Of a stretch of 64,000 nucleotides of DNA, positions 10,630-19,968 are shown in pieces. The DNA is from Gp7-AA6 sp036001245 (GTDB lineage: Bacteria; Acidobacteriota; Thermoanaerobaculia; UBA5066; Gp7-AA6), in the NCBI GenBank assembly GCA_036001245.1, contig DASYUL010000049.1, positions 128,788 through 192,787 of the forward strand. The letters run 5' to 3'. Each line of letters starts with the position of its first letter. Position 1 is the first letter of the stretch. The notes under the pieces were generated by a model that worked only from the letters and a program-made list of their open reading frames with translations, was not told the DNA's origin and searched no databases. The translations under genes and the position numbers were made by a program.

Positions 10630-12968
10630 GGGGAACGAACCTCGATGGGGGCGTCGGTCGTGGCGACGACGCCGCCGGAGACGCTCTTCTCGAACGCGAG
10701 CTTCGTCCTCCCCGCGCCCATGGCCCGAACAGTGATCTCCGCGACCGGCCGGGTCGACGTCAGGTTGATCCCGCCGGGAAGCTCGAGCACGACCCGACCC
10801 CCCGAGACGCTGGCGTCGCCAGCGCCGGCGTCCGACAGGATCGGGCGCACGGCCACGACGGCGGCGATCGCGGGATCGAACTGGATGCCGAGAGTCGTCG
10901 CGGGGGACGATTCCCCTCCGGTCGCCCGCACGAGGACCGACTTCACTTCTCCCGGCGCGAGCGAGAGGGCCGGAGGGTCGAAGTCGAAGATCACCGACTC
11001 GGACGTCGAGGGCGCGACCGTCGATTCGGACGACTGCGGCATGACGCCGCCGGGAGGGGGCGTCGGCTGCGGCGGGATCGCGTCCCGAGGGTTCGGCGTC
11101 GGCCGGAAGGGGTCGTTGGGGAGGCCTCCCGGCACGAGGATCTGCGGCGCCGGCGTCACCGCCGGCTGCGGCGGGGGCGGTACGCCGCGAGGCAGGGCGG
11201 GCTCGCGCCGTCCGAAGTCGAACGGACCCTGCGCGGCGGGCGACTCGACCCGCGGGCTTGCCTGGAACGAGATGTTCGCGTCGGTCCCGACGTAGACGGG
11301 CTCCAGATCCTCGGCGGTGACGTCGGGGATCCGGAGGATGTGGGGCGTCAGCGTCAGCACCAGGTCCGTCGCGCTATCGATTGTCGCCTTCTTGGAAAAG
11401 AGGCGCCCGAGGATCGGGATATCTCCCAGGAACGGGACGGCGTTCGTCGTATTGCTCGTGTCTTTCCGGAAGAGGCCGGCGAGAAAGTTCGTTTCGCCGT
11501 CCTTGAGGCGGATGCTGGAAGAGATCGTTCGGGTCCCGATGATCGGCTGTCTCTGCCCGGACGTCACCTCCACGAACCCGTTCAGGTTCGAGACCTCGAT
11601 CGTGAGCTTCAGCGTCACTTCCTTGTTGTGGTGGACCCGCGGCTCGACCTCGATCTTGATGCCGACGTCCTGGTACTGGAACGACGTGACCGGAACGATG
11701 TTGCCGCCGATGGTCGTGCCGGTGTTGAAGGTCGTCGTCGGGATCGGCACGCGATCGCCGATGACGAGCTGCGCCTTCTGCCCCTCGGAGATCCGCAGCT
11801 GCGGTTTCGCGAGGAGCTCAGCGTCCGTGTTGTTCTTGATGAACGAGTAGGTGAGGGACGGAAGGGTGAATCCGAAGGAACGGATCGAGATGTCGCGGAG
11901 CTGGTCCCAGGTGAAAGTGCCTTCCGGGGCGTTGGCGCCGAAGTTGGTCTTCCCGCCGCCGGGCGCCTCCAGAATCGCCTTCGACTCGTAGGCAGTGAGC
12001 AGCACTCCCAGGTCCTGCGTCTTCGACGTGTTGAGCTGCAGGAGCTCGACGTCCACGACGACCTCGGCGAGCTGTTTGTCGTTCTGTTCGACGATGCGCT
12101 CGGCGATCGAGACCTTGTCGGCCGTGTCGCGCAGCGTGATCGAGTTTTCCGCCTTGTTGATGGAGATCCGCGTCGTCTGGAGGAGCGAACGCAGCGCGTT
12201 CGCGACCTCCGTGACGTCGGCGTTCGACAGAAAGAACGTGCGGATGACGAGATCCTCGTACGTCTTGCGGTTCGCCGGGGTGTCGGCGGCGATCAGGATC
12301 GTCCGCTCGTCGATGACCTTGTAGAAGTGATTCTCCTGGCGCATCAGCGTCTCGAGCGCGCGCTGGAAGTCCATGTTCGTCAGGACGATCGAGACGTTGT
12401 CGTCTTTCAGCTGCGGATCGAAGATCACGTTGATGCCCGCGGCGTCGGCAAGGGCTTTGTAGATCTGCTTGACCGGCTTCGGCGCCGGGAAATTCAGGCT
12501 GATCGGTCGGTCGCTCGCCGGCTCCAGGAGCGGCGGTTTCGCCCGGGAGCCCCGCACTTGACGCTTGAGCGTCTCGATGCGGCTCTCGCCCGTCCGATCG
12601 GCGATCACCTTCGCCGCCTCTTCCCGCGCCTTGCGCAGCTCGACCTCGGCGTATTGGTTCGTCGGATCGAGCAGGACCGCCTGGTCGAGCTCGACGACGG
12701 CGAGCTCCGGGCGCCCCGATGCCCGATACACTTTGCCCTTCTCGAAGTGGAACTGCGACGCCTTGATTTTCGCGCGGGCGAACCGGAGGCGGTAGGAGGG
12801 GTTCTTCGGATCGAGCTCCACCGCTCGCGCGTACTTGAGCACCGCGATGTCCCAGTGCCCGACCGCCTCCTCCTGGACCGCGTCGCGGAACGCCCGCGAG
12901 CTGGTGCAGCCGACGAGAACGGAGAGCAGCAGGGACAACGCGACGCTCACGTGAATTCGGTTTTTCAT
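10626..12968 (-). CDS. gspD: Secretin (GspD-like) lipoprotein with TPR and C-terminal cohesin-like domain
   Basis: Outer-membrane secretin of a type II secretion system, about 780 residues. ATG 12968 gives a clean lipoprotein signal, MKNRIHVSVALSLLLSVLVGC, with C21 lipidated; an in-frame ATG at 12992 overlaps the previous stop (ATGA) and is an alternative. Residues about 27-110 are TPR-like. Secretin N-domains and the secretin core follow, including VPFLGDIPILGRLF. After a Pro-rich linker comes a cohesin-like beta domain (about 660-780, FDFDPPALSLAPGE...), not part of the enterobacterial GspD. This architecture is known in Acidobacteria-like secretins. Confidence 0.92.
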   Translation of the reverse strand: MKNRIHVSVALSLLLSVLVGCTSSRAFRDAVQEEAVGHWDIAVLKYARAVELDPKNPSYRLRFARAKIKASQFHFEKGKVYRASGRPELAVVELDQAVLLDPTNQYAEVELRKAREEAAKVIADRTGESRIETLKRQVRGSRAKPPLLEPASDRPISLNFPAPKPVKQIYKALADAAGINVIFDPQLKDDNVSIVLTNMDFQRALETLMRQENHFYKVIDERTILIAADTPANRKTYEDLVIRTFFLSNADVTEVANALRSLLQTTRISINKAENSITLRDTADKVSIAERIVEQNDKQLAEVVVDVELLQLNTSKTQDLGVLLTAYESKAILEAPGGGKTNFGANAPEGTFTWDQLRDISIRSFGFTLPSLTYSFIKNNTDAELLAKPQLRISEGQKAQLVIGDRVPIPTTTFNTGTTIGGNIVPVTSFQYQDVGIKIEVEPRVHHNKEVTLKLTIEVSNLNGFVEVTSGQRQPIIGTRTISSSIRLKDGETNFLAGLFRKDTSNTTNAVPFLGDIPILGRLFSKKATIDSATDLVLTLTPHILRIPDVTAEDLEPVYVGTDANISFQASPRVESPAAQGPFDFGRREPALPRGVPPPPQPAVTPAPQILVPGGLPNDPFRPTPNPRDAIPPQPTPPPGGVMPQSSESTVAPSTSESVIFDFDPPALSLAPGEVKSVLVRATGGESSPATTLGIQFDPAIAAVVAVRPILSDAGAGDASVSGGRVVLELPGGINLTSTRPVAEITVRAMGAGRTKLAFEKSVSGGVVATTDAPIEVRSP

Positions 12969-12988
12969 CGCGATACGGACCTTTCTCC

Positions 12989-13588
12989 TCATTGGGTGAT
13001 CGCCATCCTTCGCGTCTCCGTCGGAGGGAAACGAACGAAACCGATGTCGATCGATTCGTAGCCGATCTTCCGAACGATCCAGTAGTTGAACACGACGTCC
13101 CCCTCTCGCGCGTTCAGGAGGAAGTCGTTGTACTGCAGCGCCGCGATGGGGCGCTCCTTGGCACCGAAGATCCCGATCAGCTTGAACGGCGGCTCCGGCG
13201 GCGCCGGTGTGGGCGTCGGCGGAGGCGGCGGAAGCGGCCCGACCATTGGGGGCAGCGTCGGGGCAGGCGTCGGCGGCGGAGGCGGGGGCTTCGTCGGTTC
13301 CCTCAGGTCGAACAGGTCGCGCCCGGTGTCGACCGCGCCCGCGCGCGGGCGCGGCAAGAGGTCGTCCGAGGTGAGCGGCGGAATTTCGTCGGGGCCCGGG
13401 GTGGCCACGCGCCGCCGGATCCGCCCGCCGGGAGCCTCCCGCTCTTCCACGGAGGCGGCGACCGGCGCGGTCGGACTCTCCGCCGGCCTCTCCCGGGCGC
13501 TCCAGCGCACGACAAAGAAGAGAAGCAGCACGGCGAGGCTTCCGAAGAGGATCGCCTGCCGGCGCGTGCCGATCACGACGCCCTTCAA
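12989..13588 (-). CDS. GspC/PilP-like inner-membrane protein with Pro-rich linker
   Basis: 199 residues: one membrane helix at about 11-28, a long Pro/Thr linker (about 95-135), then a small domain beginning PFKLIGIFGAKERP that resembles the HR domain of GspC or PilP, which binds the secretin N-domains. It sits directly before gspD and overlaps its possible upstream start, as expected for the coupling component. The first codons overlap the end of the PilO-like gene. Named by position and architecture; sequence similarity is weak. Confidence 0.72.
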   Translation of the reverse strand: MKGVVIGTRRQAILFGSLAVLLLFFVVRWSARERPAESPTAPVAASVEEREAPGGRIRRRVATPGPDEIPPLTSDDLLPRPRAGAVDTGRDLFDLREPTKPPPPPPTPAPTLPPMVGPLPPPPPTPTPAPPEPPFKLIGIFGAKERPIAALQYNDFLLNAREGDVVFNYWIVRKIGYESIDIGFVRFPPTETRRMAITQ

Positions 13589-14235
13589 CGCTCCGCCGTC
13601 CTCTGGACGCTGCGAACGGTCTTTCGCGTCCCGGCCGCCGGCGCAGCCGGAAGCGCCGGCGGGAGAGGCGGCTTCTCTTCGCCGGAGAAGTACGTCGCGA
13701 GCGTGAGCCGGACCTGGACCTCGCCGGGAGTCTCCGCGTCGCGGGAGAGCGACACATCCCGAACGACGATCCAGCGGGGATTCGCCTCGAACGCGGCGAG
13801 CAGACGCTTGAATCGCGCGTAGTCGCTCTGGAAGCCGAAGCTGATCTCCATCTGTGACAGCGACAGGGTTCGAACCGGGGCGGTCGCGTAGCCGATCGAT
13901 CGGGGCGAAACCCCCACCTTTCCCATGACCGCGTGAATCTCCTCGACGATCGGGGCGAGAGTCGCGCGGCGGGAACCGATGCGGCGCCCGTAGAACTCGT
14001 CGATGACCGATGAGACCTTGGCGACCCGGTTCCGCTCATCGGTGAGTTTCTTCGCCTCCGCCTCGCCCGCTGCGACTCCGCGAATCAAGCTCGCACGCCG
14101 GTCTTCGAGCGCCCCCTTTCGCGCCGCTCGAATCGAACGCGATCCGAGGAGAAAGCCCAGGTTCGCCAGCAGGAAGAGACCCGCGAGGACGAGAAGGCCG
14201 GCCCGGCGCCTCCAGATGTTCTCGCGCCCCTTCAC
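13585..14235 (-). CDS. PilO/GspM-like inner-membrane protein
   Basis: GTG 14235 overlaps the stop of the PilN-like gene (GTGA); a longer open frame upstream is a shadow. 216 residues with a membrane helix at about 11-28, a coiled-coil segment, then an alpha/beta ferredoxin-like region (LSLSQMEISFGFQSDYARFKRLL). PilO/GspM proteins form the inner-membrane platform with PilN/GspL. The tail is Pro/Ala-rich. Assignment rests on order M-N-O-C-D and topology. Confidence 0.75.
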   Translation of the reverse strand: MKGRENIWRRRAGLLVLAGLFLLANLGFLLGSRSIRAARKGALEDRRASLIRGVAAGEAEAKKLTDERNRVAKVSSVIDEFYGRRIGSRRATLAPIVEEIHAVMGKVGVSPRSIGYATAPVRTLSLSQMEISFGFQSDYARFKRLLAAFEANPRWIVVRDVSLSRDAETPGEVQVRLTLATYFSGEEKPPLPPALPAAPAAGTRKTVRSVQRTAER

Positions 14236-14816
14236 GCTCCTCCCTCCGGGTCGTAGACGGTGGTCAGCGCGAAGGTGTAACCCTCCGGTTCGCCCTCCTT
14301 GCTCTCGGGCCTCGTCTCGGATTTCAGGTCCACCGCAGCAAAGTACGGCGAGCGGGAAAGAGCGGCGACGGTTCGGACCACGCTCTCCGGACCGCGCCCG
14401 ATGAGAGCGATGTCGACGAGGATCTCGCCCGAATCCTGGAATCTCGGCTGAAGACGCGAGAGCCGAACCTCCGGCGGCAGGACGCGCTCGAGCCGGCCGA
14501 GGAGGGTGGTCCAGGAGAACTGGCGTTCCTCGACCAGACGCAGCAACCCGCGGCTCTCGCCGGCGAGCTGCGACAGCTTGTAGTTGCTCATCGCCGCCCG
14601 GGCCGATTCGGCCGCGGCGTTCGCCTGCTCCTGTCGTTTCTCGAGCCACGCGATCTCGTCGCGGGTGTCGGCGACTTCGCGGCGGAACTCTCCGTAGAGG
14701 GTCGCGTTCACCGCGAAGAGGATCACCCCCGCGAGAAGCGCCGCCCCGGCGACCAGATAGACCGGCCGGTAGTCGCGAAACGGGCGGCGCGCGAAGTTGA
14801 AAGCGGTGCCGATCAT
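14232..14816 (-). CDS. PilN/GspL-like inner-membrane protein
   Basis: 194 residues beginning MIGTAFNFARRPFRDYRP, the short cytoplasmic tail that in PilN binds PilM. A membrane helix (about 21-42), a coiled coil with WLEKRQEQANAA, and a periplasmic alpha/beta domain follow. It starts 4 nt after the PilM-like gene. It links the cytoplasmic actin-like PilM to the periplasmic platform. Confidence 0.82.
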   Translation of the reverse strand: MIGTAFNFARRPFRDYRPVYLVAGAALLAGVILFAVNATLYGEFRREVADTRDEIAWLEKRQEQANAAAESARAAMSNYKLSQLAGESRGLLRLVEERQFSWTTLLGRLERVLPPEVRLSRLQPRFQDSGEILVDIALIGRGPESVVRTVAALSRSPYFAAVDLKSETRPESKEGEPEGYTFALTTVYDPEGGA

Positions 14817-14820
14817 CTCG

Positions 14821-15741
14821 CTACGTCCGGAAGACCGCTGCGAAGGCCGGGAGGAGTTCGGGCCGGGCGGTCACCCGGTCGTCGAAGCCCCGGTCCGCAG
14901 AGAAGAGGCTGCCCGAGATCGGTGTCGGCTTGACGGGAAACGCGGAGGCGCTCGCGAGCTCCCGGCCGGGCGTCGCGTCGTGGACGTAGACCGCCGACAG
15001 ACCGCTGCCGTGGAGCTTCTCCATGTAGTAGGAGAGTGAGAGCCGGACCTCCTGGTCCTGGTCCTCCTCCCCTTCCTCGTCCGGCCGCTGGCGGAAGAAC
15101 ACGGGAGTTCCGTCGCGAGCGATCACGAAGACGAGCGAGCCGGGCGAACGGTGGAGGAGGCCATAGTCGCCGCCGGCGAGGGGGCCGAGCACCGGTGAAA
15201 GCCCGCAGAACAGGGCGAGGCTCGCCGGAGTCAACGCGCCGACGCGAACTCCCACGCTTTCGAAGGACTGTTCGATCGATCGCAGCGATTCCGCCGGCGC
15301 AGCCGCAACGAGCAGGCGGATCTCGCCGGCGCCGCCCCGCGGCATCTCTTCGAACACGACCGACAGGTCCTCGCTGATTCCGGGCAGGAGCTTCTTCAAT
15401 TTCCAGAGGACCATGTCCCGCACCGCGTCTTCGGATTCCGGCAGAGTGTCGAAGTCGATCGGCAGGATGCGCGCCCACGAGTCGGGGAAGACGACCGTGG
15501 CCTTCGAGAGGCGGCCGCGGGAAACCTTCCGGGCGACGTCGACCGCGTCGGCAATCGCTTCCCGGGAGAAGAGCGGGGTACCGGACGGCCCCGCGCCCAG
15601 ACTATTCGCCGGATACGAGAAGTGCCGGGACTCGACGAAGCCGGGCGCGGGCTCGCGTCGGACGTTGGCCCAAGTGACGCCATCCGCCATCAGGCAGAAG
15701 GCGTGCGGAGGCACGACGGAAGGGAGGAGTGGAATTCTCAT
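14821..15741 (-). CDS. PilM-like actin-fold pilus/secretion platform protein
   Basis: 306 residues, no signal peptide. ATG 15741 overlaps the GspE stop (TGATG). The segment KATVVFPDSWARILPIDFDTLP and the ATPase-fold strands resemble PilM/cytoplasmic GspL. It should bind the N-terminal tail of the adjacent PilN-like protein and connect to the GspE motor at the inner membrane. Frames upstream of 15741 are shadow. Confidence 0.8.
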   Translation of the reverse strand: MRIPLLPSVVPPHAFCLMADGVTWANVRREPAPGFVESRHFSYPANSLGAGPSGTPLFSREAIADAVDVARKVSRGRLSKATVVFPDSWARILPIDFDTLPESEDAVRDMVLWKLKKLLPGISEDLSVVFEEMPRGGAGEIRLLVAAAPAESLRSIEQSFESVGVRVGALTPASLALFCGLSPVLGPLAGGDYGLLHRSPGSLVFVIARDGTPVFFRQRPDEEGEEDQDQEVRLSLSYYMEKLHGSGLSAVYVHDATPGRELASASAFPVKPTPISGSLFSADRGFDDRVTARPELLPAFAAVFRT

Positions 15742-17369
15742 CACTCGACGAACGTGACTTTGTTGATCTCTTTCAGCGTCGTCGAGCCCTCGAAGACCTT
15801 CGCGAGCGCAGCCTCCCGGAGGAAGGTCATCCCCTCCTCCTTCGCGGCCCTCTTGATCTCGGCCGCGGGACGGCGTTCGAGGATGAGCCCGCGGATCCGG
15901 TCGGAAAGGTCGAGGAGCTCCGCGATCGCCATCCGCCCGTGGAACCCGGTTCCGTCGCACTCGAGACAACCCCGCCCCTCGTAGAAGATCTGCCCATCGA
16001 GCGTCGCGGGGTCGAGCCCGGCCTCGGCGATCGTCTGCTGTGAGACGGACACCTGCTCGCGGCAGTGGCTGCAGATCTTCCGGACGAGGCGCTGCGCGAG
16101 GACGCAGTTCAGGGCGGAGACGAAATTGTACAGCTCGACCTTCATGTTCAGGAACCGGCCGAGGACGTCGACGACGTTGTTGGCGTGAACGGTCGTGAAC
16201 ACGAGGTGACCGGTCAGAGCTGACTGAACGGCGATCTGCGCCGTCTCCTCGTCGCGGATCTCGCCCACCATGATCTTGTCCGGGTCGTGCCGCAGGATCG
16301 AGCGCAGCCCCCGCGCGAACGTCAGGCCCTTCTTCTCGTTCACCGGGATCTGCGTGATGCCGCGGAGCTGGTACTCGACCGGGTCCTCGATCGTCACGAT
16401 CTTGTCTTCGACTGACTGGATCTCCGATAGGCACGCGTAGAGCGTCGTCGTCTTCCCGGAGCCGGTGGGGCCGGTGACGAGAACCATCCCATACGGCTCG
16501 CGGATGAACTTCCGAACCTTCTTCTTCGTCTCGGCGTCGAAGCCGAGCACGTCGAGGTTCAAGCTCTTGAACTCGGCGTTCGCGGACTCCTTGTCGAGGA
16601 TGCGGATCACGGCGTCCTCGCCGTGCACGGTCGGCATGATCGACACGCGGAAGTCGATCGTGCGCCCGCGGACGCGCAACTTGAAGCGGCCGTCCTGCGG
16701 GATGCGCTTCTCGGAAATGTCGAGCTCCGACATCACCTTGATCCTCGAGATGATCGTTCCGTGATGCCGTTTGTCGATCGGGTCCATCGCCTGGTACAGG
16801 ACGCCGTCGATCCGGTACTTGATGAGGACGACGTTCTCCTGCGTCTCGATGTGGACGTCTGAGGCGCGGCGCTGAATCGCGTTGAAGAGGATCGAGTCGA
16901 CGAGCTTGATGATCGGCGAAGCGTCCTGCGTGATCCGGTCGATCGTGAGGGTCTCCTCGCCCTCTTCGTCCTCGCTGACGAGCTGGAGGCGGAAGTCCTC
17001 GGTCGCCTCGTCCAGCACCCTCTGCGAGGACTCGCTCTTCTGGAGGATGTCGGCGATCTTCGCGCGGCTGCCGACCTTGATCCGGAGCGGAAGCCCCGTC
17101 AGGAGCTCGAGCTCGTCCAGCTTGACGACGTCGGTCGGATCGGCGCAGATCACCGTCATCGATTTCTCGGTGCGCTTCTCCGGAACGAACGTGTAACGAA
17201 GCATCCATTCGACCGGAATCGACCGGAAGAGGTCCGGGTCGACGCGGAACGCCGAGAGGTCGACGTACGGCAACCCGAGCCGCTCGGCGAGGGCCATCGC
17301 CTGAAGCTCTTCCTCTTCCTTCGAAGAGATGCGCACCGTCGGTTCCCCGTTGACGTACTGCTTCGCCAC
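15741..17369 (-). CDS. gspE: Type II secretion ATPase GspE
   Basis: 542 residues. N-terminal GspE-N (MshEN) domain, then the ATPase with Walker A at 300-307 (GPTGSGKT), Asp and His boxes (IEDPVEYQL, VFTTVHANN) and a tetracysteine zinc module (CSHC...CLEC) between them and the C-terminus. It powers pseudopilus assembly from the cytoplasmic face. It lies 12 nt after gspF and is followed by overlapping PilM/N/O-like genes, so one operon supplies motor and platform. Confidence 0.95.
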   Translation of the reverse strand: MAKQYVNGEPTVRISSKEEEELQAMALAERLGLPYVDLSAFRVDPDLFRSIPVEWMLRYTFVPEKRTEKSMTVICADPTDVVKLDELELLTGLPLRIKVGSRAKIADILQKSESSQRVLDEATEDFRLQLVSEDEEGEETLTIDRITQDASPIIKLVDSILFNAIQRRASDVHIETQENVVLIKYRIDGVLYQAMDPIDKRHHGTIISRIKVMSELDISEKRIPQDGRFKLRVRGRTIDFRVSIMPTVHGEDAVIRILDKESANAEFKSLNLDVLGFDAETKKKVRKFIREPYGMVLVTGPTGSGKTTTLYACLSEIQSVEDKIVTIEDPVEYQLRGITQIPVNEKKGLTFARGLRSILRHDPDKIMVGEIRDEETAQIAVQSALTGHLVFTTVHANNVVDVLGRFLNMKVELYNFVSALNCVLAQRLVRKICSHCREQVSVSQQTIAEAGLDPATLDGQIFYEGRGCLECDGTGFHGRMAIAELLDLSDRIRGLILERRPAAEIKRAAKEEGMTFLREAALAKVFEGSTTLKEINKVTFVE

Positions 17370-17381
17370 GTCGCTACCCCT

Positions 17382-18596
17382 TCAGCCTTTGATCTGGGAC
17401 ATGATCTTGAAAATCGGGAGATACACAGAGAGCAGGATCGTCATGATCACGCCCCCCATGAGCACGAGAATCGCCGGCTCGACGAACGTGATCACGCGCG
17501 CGAGCAGGACGTCGATCTCTTCGTCGTAGAAGTCTGAGACGGCCGTCAGCATTTCCTCGAGCGCGCCCGACGTCTCCCCGACTTTGATCATCTCGATGGT
17601 CAGGTTCGTGAGGATGCCGGTCGACTCGAGCGCCTGCCACAGCTCGCCGCCCTCGCGAACCTTCGGGACCACCTCGCGGATGCGCCGGGCGATGTGGCGG
17701 TTACCGATCGCTTCCGCGGCGTTCTCGAGGCTCGGCACGAGAGGCGTGCCGCCGCCGAGAAGCGTCGCGAGACTTCTCGTGAACTGCGTGATCGCGAAGC
17801 GGCGGAAGAGCCCACCGAGGAACGGGAGCTTCAGGAGGAAACCGTCGGACCACGCGCGGCCGGTCGGAGTGCGCAACCACCGCCATGCCACCCAGCCGCC
17901 GAAGAAAACGGCGGGAAGGAGCCACACGATGTTGTCGCGGAGAAATCCCGCAATACCGACCACGATGACCGTCAGCAGCGGCAGATCGGCGTGGAAGTCC
18001 GCGAAGAAGTCCTGGAACTTCGGGATCACGACCGTCATCAGGATCGCGATCAGAACGGTGGAAAGGGCCAACAGGATCGCGGGATAGACGAGCGTCGAGA
18101 CGACCTTGCGGGAGATGGCGATGACGGTCTTCTGGTACTTCAGGTAGCGGCGGAGGACGCTCTCGATCTCTCCCGACTTCTCGCCGGCCTTCAGCGACGT
18201 CCAGTAGAGCCGAGGGAAGATGTCCCCCTGCTCGGCGAACGCCTCGGAGATCGAGGCGCCGGAGTTTACGCGGTCCTTCACGTCGGCGAGGACGGCGCGA
18301 AGCCCGGGGCTCTCCTGCCGCTCGAGAAGGATCTCGAAGGACCGGACGACCGGCAGTCCCGCCTTGAGGAGGGCGATCATCTCCTGATTGAAGACGAGGA
18401 AGTCGGCCATCTTGACGCGGTTCTTTCGTCCCGAGCGGCCTCCGGGCAGCGCGAATCCGTGGCGCCGGATCTCGAAGACGTGTCCGCCGCGACGCTCGAT
18501 CTCGACCTGCGCCGCTTTCGAGTCCGGGGCGAGGATCGACTGTTCGGCGACCGAGCCGTCCGGCCAGCCCGCCTTGACGGAGAACTGCGGGCTCAC
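17382..18596 (-). CDS. gspF: Type II secretion inner-membrane platform protein GspF
   Basis: 404 residues with two repeated GspF domains (about 65-190 and 270-395) and three membrane segments (for example LLALSTVLIAILMTVVIP). It contains the family segments FNQEMIALLKAGLPV and TRSLATLLGGGTPL. It anchors the GspE motor and feeds pseudopilins. The GTG start overlaps the preceding stop (GTGA). Confidence 0.95.
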   Translation of the reverse strand: MSPQFSVKAGWPDGSVAEQSILAPDSKAAQVEIERRGGHVFEIRRHGFALPGGRSGRKNRVKMADFLVFNQEMIALLKAGLPVVRSFEILLERQESPGLRAVLADVKDRVNSGASISEAFAEQGDIFPRLYWTSLKAGEKSGEIESVLRRYLKYQKTVIAISRKVVSTLVYPAILLALSTVLIAILMTVVIPKFQDFFADFHADLPLLTVIVVGIAGFLRDNIVWLLPAVFFGGWVAWRWLRTPTGRAWSDGFLLKLPFLGGLFRRFAITQFTRSLATLLGGGTPLVPSLENAAEAIGNRHIARRIREVVPKVREGGELWQALESTGILTNLTIEMIKVGETSGALEEMLTAVSDFYDEEIDVLLARVITFVEPAILVLMGGVIMTILLSVYLPIFKIMSQIKG

Positions 18597-19342
18597 GGGT
18601 TCTTCTTCTCCACGGTCCGCTGCCCGTCCGTGCCCTTCTCCGCGCCCGCGCGCGGCGTCTCCTGCGCGAGCAGGATCAGGATGAGCGCGTTCTTCGAGCC
18701 TTCCTCTTTCGAGGCGCCGACGACGAGGGTCTGGTTCAGCGTCACAGGCATCGGCGCCCGGTAGAGCGCGACCGGCACGACGCGCCCCTGCGCGTTTCGC
18801 CGCAGCCGCGAGAGCGAGAACGGCGAGAGCAGGAGCTGGTCGCCCGATCCCGCCGGCTCGATCCAGAAGTTCAGCATGTACGCCTCACCCTCTTCACCGA
18901 GCTGTGCGGCGACCGGAGCCCCCTCGATCCCCCGCATCACGGCGGAGTCGATCAGGCTGTAGTCGTTGAACTGGAAGAGCGACTTCAGCTTCGCCCCCAT
19001 GCCCCCGATCTCCCGATCGATCGAGCCGGCGGGCACCTCCGCGCGAGCGCGAACGAGCTTGATCGCGAACGTGAACCCGCGCGGCGGCACGTCGAATTGC
19101 GCAATGACGCGGGCGATCATGCGGAGGTTCTCCTCCCGATCGGTCACGGTGATCGCCTTCAGGCGCGGAGTCAGGGTCACCGTTCCTGCGTCGGAGAGGT
19201 GCGGCCGGATCAGCAGCGCGGCTTCTTCGACCTGGCGGTACTTCAGGATGAACACCTTCACGAGAGCTTCTTCGGCCGCGAAGATCGCGGGCGCGAAGAG
19301 CGAAATGGCCCCGAAGGCCGCGAGTAAAATCCCTTTTCTCAC
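18593..19342 (-). CDS. Periplasmic protein with secretin N-domain-like fold
   Basis: First gene of the secretion operon. 249 residues with a signal peptide ending near AIFAAEEA. Residues 25-90 (VKVFILKYRQVEEAALLI...ITVTDREENLRMI) look like the N1/N2 ring-building domains of secretins. There is no secretin barrel, so it is not a secretin; it may stack on or pilot GspD. The C-terminal tail is polar. The exact role is unknown. Confidence 0.7.
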   Translation of the reverse strand: MRKGILLAAFGAISLFAPAIFAAEEALVKVFILKYRQVEEAALLIRPHLSDAGTVTLTPRLKAITVTDREENLRMIARVIAQFDVPPRGFTFAIKLVRARAEVPAGSIDREIGGMGAKLKSLFQFNDYSLIDSAVMRGIEGAPVAAQLGEEGEAYMLNFWIEPAGSGDQLLLSPFSLSRLRRNAQGRVVPVALYRAPMPVTLNQTLVVGASKEEGSKNALILILLAQETPRAGAEKGTDGQRTVEKKNP

Positions 19343-19369
19343 TCGAAGTAAAAACCCCGCTCCCTGACG

Positions 19370-19434
19370 GGAGCCATCAGCTGTCAGCGATCAGCGCTCA
19401 GCTGAGAGCTGAGAACTGAGAACTGAGACCTACT
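19370..19434. repeat. AGCTGAGAGCTGA-family repeat
   Basis: Degenerate tandem units (CAGCTGTCAGCGATCAGC, then AGCTGAGAGCTGAGAACTGA) fill the gap between the anti-sigma gene and the secretion operon. Nothing else is seen in this 92-bp gap. Confidence 0.6.
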
Positions 19435-19968
19435 TCAAATGTCGAGCGAACGATCCACGATCCACACGACGCGCGGCTCCTGGCTCGTCGTACCCGGGTT
19501 CCAGTCGTAGATCGTCGCGTCCGCGGGAAACGTCGCGGTCGGAGCCTTCTGCGCCGCCGGGGCGAAGCCCGGCGCCGAAGCCGGAACGGACGGAGTCTTC
19601 GCGACCGAGTCGACCGGAGGGCGGCCCGAGCCCGGCAGGACGAGCGTCATCGCCGCGAGCGCCGCTGCCGACGCTATCGCGGCCAGGCGCCGGCGGCTTC
19701 TCCGGCGCGACCGGCCGACTCTGCGCTCGGTTTCGGCGAGCGCAATTCCCGACCGCACTCCCGCGAGCACGGAGAGGACGTCCTCGGCAGACACCTCGTC
19801 CGCCGGAACGCGCGCGAAGAGGAGCGACGGCTCGATCTGCGCGACCTCCCTGCGGCAGCCCTCGCAGGAGGCGAGATGCTCCCGGAGCTCGCGGCGGTCG
19901 CCCGCGGCGAGCGCGTCCTCGAGATATCTCGGAAGCCGATCGCGAACCGTTCCGCAGGGAACGCTCAC
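19435..19968 (-). CDS. Anti-sigma factor with zinc-finger (zf-HC2) domain
   Basis: GTG 19968 overlaps the stop of the sigma-factor gene (GTGA). 177 residues. The N-terminus has the zinc-binding H-x3-C-x2-C arrangement in EHLASCEGCRREV, used to hold an ECF sigma factor. A membrane helix (about 86-104) and a Pro/Ala-rich periplasmic tail follow. It should hold the adjacent sigma factor at the membrane until a signal arrives. Confidence 0.85.
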   Translation of the reverse strand: MSVPCGTVRDRLPRYLEDALAAGDRRELREHLASCEGCRREVAQIEPSLLFARVPADEVSAEDVLSVLAGVRSGIALAETERRVGRSRRRSRRRLAAIASAAALAAMTLVLPGSGRPPVDSVAKTPSVPASAPGFAPAAQKAPTATFPADATIYDWNPGTTSQEPRVVWIVDRSLDI

